Source of the DNA: Anaspis maculata
Lineage: Eukaryota; Arthropoda; Insecta; Coleoptera; Scraptiidae
Reading direction: 5' to 3'
NCBI GenBank assembly: GCA_949128115.1
Contig: OX421962.1
Location: 60,801,787-60,865,786, forward strand
Length of the DNA: 64,000 nt
The translations under genes and the position numbers were made by a program. The notes beneath the pieces were generated by a model that saw nothing but the letters and a program-made list of their open reading frames with translations, searched no databases and was not told where the DNA came from. Below are positions 57,975-64,000 of this stretch, one piece after another (position 1 is the first letter of the stretch; each line of letters opens with the position of its first letter).

Positions 57975-58322
57975 TTGGAAAAACAAAATACGATCAAGAG
58001 TCCAAGAATATTTCGAGATATTGATGAATTGATGTTCGCTTTTCTAAAATATGACGAAAAAAATTCTGCGACTTGTTTTCTTGAAATGGCACCTTGCTGA
58101 AGTTAGGTCATTTTTGCACTCCTTCCATTGTCACCTTGTATATTGTATATAAGGTCAACAATCAAGTGATCTTTGACGGTGTATTTATTGTAGTCAGAAA
58201 ACTATTTTGTCGAGCATCACAAAAATTTCCAAAATCGGGCAGTTTTTTCTACAGATATCCTTATTTTAACCGAGGCAGAATTTTAGTGTGGTCCACTTCA
58301 ATTTTTGCCCATTTTATTTTGT
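57975..58322. repeat. Right arm of the palindrome split by element C
   Basis: It contains the inverted counterparts of 47835-48176: TTCTGCGACTTGTTTTCTTGA near 58063, TTTCCAAAATCGGGCAGTTTTTTC near 58225 and GTGGTCCACTTCAATTTT near 58289. With element C removed, the two arms enclose a loop of roughly 300-350 bp. Confidence 0.75.
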
Positions 58323-58371
58323 TAGTGCCAGTTTTTAAATAAGTAGTAGGGCTGCTAGAAGCGCCAAATTA

Positions 58372-59135
58372 AAGGGATATACTGCACTCCATGCTCCATG
58401 TTAGAATTAATAGAGCTATGAAATTTGGTCCACTTCTTCAGAGAACTATTTGTAACAATTCTGTCCGAAGTGCCAACTAAATCTACCGCTGCATCCAAAA
58501 TGACAGCCGTTTTTCAATATGGCGACTTGAATATGTGAAAATGTCATATTAGCCACATTTTATTCAGCAGGATGTCGATTTTCATAATAAGCTATTCTTA
58601 AACTGACGGTAACAATATAATCATGAAAGATGCTCAATTTTATGTGTACAGGGTGTTTGCGCGAGGTGAAACCTTTCCCTCTCCACCAAACGCTTCCCCT
58701 TAGAGGTATTTTGAACAGGATGTTCAAAAAAATAATTGAACTTTTTGCGACACCTGTATTCAATTATTGTAGTCTATGTAGCTTTTTAGGCTGATTACAG
58801 AAATGCGTTTCTCTTCAAATAATTTCTCAAAAATTAATAAATCTAATTGCGAATATAGTATTCTAGGCAGCCAGGGGATATACTACACTTTATGTTAGAG
58901 CTATTAAACTAGGTACAATCCTTTGGGGAACTGTTTGAAACAACTCTGCCCGAGGTGCCAATCAAAACTATGGCTGCGTCCAAAATGACGGTCGCCTTCC
59001 AATATGACGGGCTTAATAGGTGAAAGTCTCGTATGCGTCCGATTAATTCCCGCATATATTCAGCTATTCTGAAACTGATAGTAACCGCAACAATAGTGAC
59101 AAATGCTGAATCTTCCATCTACAAGGTGTTCACGC
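58372..59135 (+). repeat. Two diverged direct repeats, period about 490 bp
   Basis: The block GGGATATACTGCACTCCATG...CCAAAATGACAGCCG...TTCAATATGGCG...AAACTGACGGTAACAATA (58377-58613) recurs as GGGATATACTACACTTTATG...CCAAAATGACGGTCG...TTCCAATATGACG...AAACTGATAGTAACCGCA (58874-59093). Both end near ACAGGGTGTT / ACAAGGTGTT. The translation has stops, so it is a dispersed repeat. Confidence 0.65.
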
Positions 59136-59344
59136 GAAATGCTGCTGTCAGTCTAGTTTCATGGAGAAGTTATTCATGTGACAGGCGTCGTATTCAATTT
59201 TGAAAACGGTTCTATTTGTCGTTGCAGAATGCAGGGTTGATGTGTGTTGCGAGACTTTTGGCCGCCAGCTAAGTCCTTCGAAAATCCCTTGGAAAATTCA
59301 TTCATGCAGTATTATAATGGATCGAGTAAAAGACATTCGGTAAC

Positions 59345-59480
59345 AAGTAGGGCTGGGTCGGTAGCGGTATATTGATACTTATCGATACAGATCAGCGTAT
59401 CGTGTTGCCATGTTACATATCGATACGAAAAACGTATCAAATATCGATGTTGCTGAATCGCCCCTGCCCTGATAAAAAGT
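59345..59480. mobile_element. Possible end fragment of a hAT-like element
   Basis: TAGGGCTGGGTCGGTAGC followed by several ATCGATA/TATCGATAC palindromic words resembles hAT termini with CAGGGCTGGG-type ends. No inverted partner or transposase was found, so only one end would be present. Confidence 0.3.
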
Positions 59481-59694
59481 CTACCTAGTTGATGAGTCAG
59501 CTATTCAGCAGACGAAGGGTATAGTGGCCAGGCCATTACATAAGTTTTAACATTAATTAAGAAGTCGAGAAGAAATACGCCATGCGACACGCACACACTA
59601 TAAATTGAATTTATGCTATAACGTACTATTCGTCCTGCGGGCGTGCGCTCTACTCTCACTAGCACGAACAACCTATTTTAAAATTTTATCTTGT
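59481..59694. other. Short non-coding spacer
   Basis: No recognisable feature. Confidence 0.35.
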
Positions 59695-59822
59695 AGTACC
59701 GTATGATCAAAAACTTTTCTACTTGCGGTAGGCTGTGGTCTGGTTATTGACAGGCAAACGAGGCTGATTTTGGCCAGGCCACAGCCCACCGCAAGTAGAA
59801 AACTTTTTGATCATACGGTACT
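59695..59822. mobile_element. Palindromic MITE, 128 bp
   Basis: AGTACCGTATGATCAAAAAC at 59695 is inverted ending at 59822, and the arms continue through TTCTACTTGCGGT / ACCGCAAGTAGAA and GGCTGTGGTCTGG / CCAGGCCACAGCC to a loop of about 30 nt. Confidence 0.8.
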
Positions 59823-60830
59823 TAGTGTATTATGATTATTTATATATTCATTTTTAGTGACCAAAGTTATCTATTCACAAATGACGAAAGTGAGCCATTA
59901 CACACGTCTCTCACTTTTACAATAATTCATCGAAATGAATATTGCGTGATTTTTTTGGGCGAATACCTTTTCAATTTCAGTTTGTCCCAAGCTTAAGTCG
60001 CTACTCTTGAAAGATGAAACATCTTAAATCACACGTGAGCGAAATGCCTCTATAAAATCACTTGAGAATCTATCACACTAAACTGTGATGCCATATTATA
60101 GGGTCAGGTATACATCTACCGTGCGTTTCATTAGAAAATAGAAAACACGAGGGAAAACACAAGCATGAAATATTTTGAGCCCATTCCCTGGGAACAGGAC
60201 AGAACTCAGATAATAAGATGACAGTGGTGTGCATGTATGTGCACAATATTATACGAGATGTCATTTTTTTGAGTCCAAGCGTGTGGGTAATGGGTATATC
60301 TACTTATCTTATTGCTAATCCAAAGAGATACGAGGTCAGTTAAATAGTGACAAAGTGGTGTAGTTTTATCCAGAATAATGATCTAAGAAGAGGTTGGCTC
60401 TATCTGCTTTGATATCTTTGACAGTATATACATACCCTTCCGCCTTTTCTTGATATAAAACCATAATGAAAAATTAATATTTCATCTGAATGTAGTAAGA
60501 ACGTATATTGGGATAGTCATTATTATTTATTCATCTCAAAGATTTGGCTACAAAGCATATTCAGTTATTATTTGGTTCAAGTTCAGGTCCTCAAGTATTA
60601 ATAATAATAATTACTGATGATGAGATGAGTGTAACGTACCTAGTGTAGTGTGTAGAGTAGAGAATGAATGGATCTTGGAATGTCGTGTTATTGCTTGCTG
60701 TCTTATTGTGAGAGTAAAAAAGTAAGTGGGCATAATAAATACTGATGGAGAATAAAAAGTAACAACACAAATTGCAGGAGAATCGTGAAGGACCCAGAAA
60801 ATTATTTCAATACATAAACAAGAAAAAATA
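59823..60830. other. Non-coding interval
   Basis: No gene or element recognised. Confidence 0.35.
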
Positions 60831-60831
60831 A

Positions 60832-61086
60832 GTATCTTACCGTGAGTTCCACAAAACAGATAATACGAGATTAGTTTATTTTTCGATTTTTGTTCGTCAA
60901 TTTGTAGCTGACTGATCAATGAAAATGATGATTTGTCTCACAATAAGGGAAAGATGATGGGTCTAGTACAGATTTCAAGCATTTTTTGTCAGTAATCACC
61001 CAGCATTCTGCAGATAAAAGTTCAGTTAATCTGCAATCAGCCTTGATATCTGATGATCTTTTTTGTGGAACTGGCGGTATAGATAC
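60832..61086. repeat. Imperfect inverted repeat
   Basis: GTATCTTACCGTGAGTTCCA at about 60832 is answered by TGGAACTGGCGGTATAGATAC near 61067-61087, with the following AACAGATAA block also matched. The two arms explain the similar LFCGTxG peptides seen on opposite strands, which otherwise might look like exons. Confidence 0.5.
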
Positions 61087-62660
61087 AACTCGTAGCCGCA
61101 TTTTGATGCTTCAGAATTAACCCTAGTGCCTTGAAGGGAGAAACGATAATTGAGGTCAATTCCCTTAATAAATTTCAATTAAGCACAAGAACGCGCGATT
61201 CACATTTCGTCTAGTTTTCTGGTTGGCTGGGTGAGAGAAAATATCGGATTTTCGATTGATGACAATTTTATCCTGAATGAAAATTAAAAATAACAATCAA
61301 AATAAATAACAATATATACCTCTTCGTCTCACTCTTCTGCGCCGTCTTTTAGGGGGAGAACCGCCAACGGGTTTCCCCGTTGAAAATTCCACTATCTTCA
61401 TCATGCAGCACAACAGTACCACTAGCATCGTATATTCTACTTCTTCTAGGGCATTTCTGCTCTTTTCGAAGAAACACTGACACTTTAAAGTTGAAATTGG
61501 TATCACTGCTGCAAACGGTCCAAAATTGTAAGTCCTTTCCACTTGGCACCGACGGTCACTTTATCTAGATGCCTCTGCATTTAATTGAAAGTTAAGCAGG
61601 ATATGACGTTCATTTTAGTGGTTGATACACAATGACGCTACAGAGATTATTAAAAAATCGCGACATGCTGGTGCCTTGGCGATGTTGACAGTTGAAGAAT
61701 TATTTTCAAAAGTTCGATAAGTAGGTGTTTTATTGCAGATTTCGGAAAAAGTTGATAAAAGAAAATGTGTTTAGTATATTGTGTTAGGTTGTTAGATAAT
61801 ATGACAAAACTTTTTGTTAAGGATTTGGGTTTTTGTTTATTACAAAAGCAAACCTAGACAAAATGGCGGAAAGCGACGCCTCCGTCGCGGCAAAACAAAA
61901 ACGGATTCAAAAACTGCGAAACACTGGGAAATCAGACCAATGCACTCTGATTCTTATCGAAGTGTCTTTAAACAATGTTCAAATAAAACAATTCGATTAA
62001 AAAAACTGGTAAATATTTGCATAGGCGCGGTTTTGTGTGATCTAATTAGATCGCGCGCTGAACATGGCCGACACAACTTTACTGAGTAACTGGGGCTCCC
62101 AAAGCACTTTGCGCACGTCACCACAATATTTTCAGGATGCTGGGAACTAGCTCAGACGTATGCCATTCCCTGAAAATGCATCGCGCCCTGAAACGCGCTG
62201 AAGAGAAACGTACGTCGCAGAGCGCGTTGGGTCGTTAATCGAAAATAGAAGACTTTTATTTCTCAAAATAATTATATACCTCAGTATGTTTGTACTCTAA
62301 GCGGGAGAGATGAAGTCTCATGTTCGTTTTTTCAGGGCTCCAACCTGCACCCGATTGGGGATTATTTTCGGCTTCCGCAATAAATAAACACGAGAAATAT
62401 GGGAGAGATGCCTTTTGGATCTTTTACCTCATGCTGTATATTTCAATTAGTAGATATAACCAGAGAATATTTCTGTCGTTTCTTTTACGGACGAGTTGGG
62501 GAGAAAAACAGGAAAAATTCCAGCGGGAATAATGCTTGATCTGCTCCGACTGAAAAACTCACTGTTGTATCCAATAAAAATGTGGCTTTTGATATTTTAA
62601 GCGCTCGTTAATGACATAATAGACGTTGGTATAACTGTTTACCTTTTCATTCAAATTACG
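61087..62660. other. Non-coding interval
   Basis: No supported gene. A GAG|GTATAT donor-like site at 61320 on the minus strand, preceded by an Arg-rich frame, is phase-compatible with the first recognised RUSC exon, but this is weak. Confidence 0.3.
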
Positions 62661-62740
62661 ATTACTTGCGAATCCTGCCTGTTTACGGGTGTATGCCCGT
62701 TGGTCCGGGGGTTCGATTCTGGAGTTTCTAGCGCTAAGCT
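62660..62740 (+). repeat. tRNA-like SINE or tRNA pseudogene fragment
   Basis: GGTCCGGGGGTTCGATTCTGG near 62701 has a B-box core (GGTTCGATTC) within a five-pair T-stem containing G-U pairs. No convincing A box or acceptor stem was found. Confidence 0.3.
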
Positions 62741-64000
62741 TCAGCAGCAACTAACTTAGCAATTTAAAAAGATTTTTATAAGCAAAGAAAACAAAGAAAA
62801 TGCATGATTCTTTGTGAGGCACAATCATAATAAAACGAATAAACTTAAATGCTGGTCTGTCACATAAAATGAGCAATTTTTGTGTTAGTCCTATTTTCCA
62901 TATTTATCTCAATTATTTCTATATGACCGCTCAAATTTTTCACTGGATACACTTGCTCAATTTTTCAGGCGCTATTCGCTTCTGTTCTGATAAGGAAGAT
63001 CAATTTTTCGCGGTACCGGTCGGTGGTACATATAATATTTTTGGATTTTTGATTCCAATTACTTGGAATGGAAAAATACGTTTGTGATTTGTGTGATGGA
63101 TTAATTGCTGGATTAAGTATGAAGTTGAATTGGTGAAATAAGGCGTTACGGAATCAATCGTTTTGGGCTTATTCCTTGATATAAATCTACCATTCAGGTC
63201 TCTTTGGAAAGCTACAAGGAGGTACTTAGGTTTGAGCCGAAGTTTGAGCCTATGGACAAAAAAAATCTTGCTCAAATTATTCCAAACATATTTTAAAAAA
63301 TTCCAAACTCATCCCCTAATCCCTTTGAAATATGGTATGGTGGGGACAAACGGATTGAAGATAAAAAATTTGGCGATGCGTGTTTCAGATGTCCTTTTCG
63401 AAATAAAAATTTACATGGTTTTGCTAGGAAATCAATTCTCCTAAATCAAGAGTTACTAGGGGAAGAAATTTCCTTCAATAAACATGAGAAAATTTTGAGG
63501 GTTCAAATGGTTAAAAAAAAGTAGAATATGCTTGCCAGAATGAGAATTTTAATACCTTCAATTTGATGTATCACGAAAGAGGTGATATTTGAAATTTTAA
63601 AGCAGAGTAGGGTGGGGGCGAAGGGGTTGAAGAAGAAAATTTGGCAATACGTGTCCTAGATGTCCCACTTGAAATAAAAATCGACCTGTATCAGCGATTC
63701 CAAAGCATACAGGATAGTTTTGCCATCAAAATGACATGGGAGACTCCAGTAGCCGAGAAGGAAAGATCAGCCGAATTGGCGGAGGTGCCATGATACGCAA
63801 CAGTATACAGGATGTCCCGTTTTTCAACGCTCACTATGGGTATCTCAGAAACGGTGAGAGATACAAAGTCGGTTAAATTACAAAAAAGTTGCGCAATTTT
63901 ATGACTATCTCAAATATGTCAAGGTATCCAGGATATCTTTGGTCATTTCTGAAATATCCCAAAAAAACTGAAAAATGCCGAATTCGAAAATTTCAAATCA
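62741..64000. other. Non-coding interval with a diverged direct repeat
   Basis: AATTTGGCGATGCGTGTTTCAGATGTCC near 63368 recurs as AATTTGGCAATACGTGTCCTAGATGTCC near 63639, 271 bp on. ACAGGATGTCCCG near 63810 resembles the repeat-end motif seen elsewhere. No gene supported. Confidence 0.4.

Noticed and set aside
60916..61101. Opposed frames with similar LFCGTxG peptides, looking like exons of a small gene
   Set aside because: Explained by the inverted repeat at 60832-61086; splice signals are poor and no family is recognised.
61297..61542. Arg-rich frame ending at a donor-like GAG|GTATAT
   Set aside because: Considered as a first RUSC exon; the phase fits but there is a stop just upstream, no good ATG context and no similarity to RUSC N termini. 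Kept only as a weak lead.
62660..62740. tRNA gene
   Set aside because: Only the B-box/T-arm part is credible; no acceptor stem or A box.

Overview
The window is eukaryotic and almost certainly from an insect: split genes with GT..AG introns, tRNA-derived SINE heads, fold-back repeats and Ty3/Gypsy LTR retrotransposons. A hemipteran-like genome is my guess from the style of the repeats; nothing here proves the order. There is one recognisable cellular gene. It lies on the minus strand at about 1.9-8.5 kb and encodes an insect RUSC-type protein (RUN domain followed by a C-terminal SH3 domain, as in vertebrate RUSC1/RUSC2). Seven exons can be joined with consensus splice sites and consistent phase, giving about 1555 residues. 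Its promoter and any earlier exons are not visible, so much of the rest of the window may be its 5' intron or its upstream flank.

From about 9 to 64 kb the sequence is dominated by mobile elements. 9-18.7 kb: a small MITE, a tRNA-derived SINE head, and a nest of palindromic repeats (13.4-17.6 kb) holding two GGAAGT minisatellites and the tail of a DDE transposase. 18.69-23.45 kb: element A, a non-autonomous Gypsy element with matching 252-bp LTRs, a CAAA target duplication and a tRNA-Leu-type primer site; most of gag-pol is gone and two satellite arrays with higher-order structure occupy its 3' half. 24-36.3 kb: four long fold-back palindromes, a degenerate tandem array and diffuse repeats. 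38.72-47.58 kb: element B, a structurally intact minus-strand Gypsy element (1492-bp LTRs, gag, pol, AAAT duplication). 48.40-57.85 kb: element C, an intact plus-strand Gypsy element (2279-bp LTRs, gag, pol, GTAC duplication) inserted into the loop of a pre-existing palindrome. 58-64 kb: older repeat debris with no supported gene.

Elements B and C are related but distinct. Long LTRs, a tRNA-Lys-type primer site, no env, and a CCHC knuckle plus a CX2CX9CX2C motif at the end of Gag suggest the Osvaldo/Ulysses side of Gypsy. In both, gag and pol overlap with pol in the -1 frame, and the classic heptamer GGGAAAC sits in the correct register at the end of gag, followed 7 nt later by a possible stem. 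Programmed -1 frameshifting is therefore the likely route to Gag-Pol. The most unusual features are this shared recoding module, the satellites inside element A, a run of five forkhead-like GTAAACA sites in the leader of element C, and the density of long palindromes.
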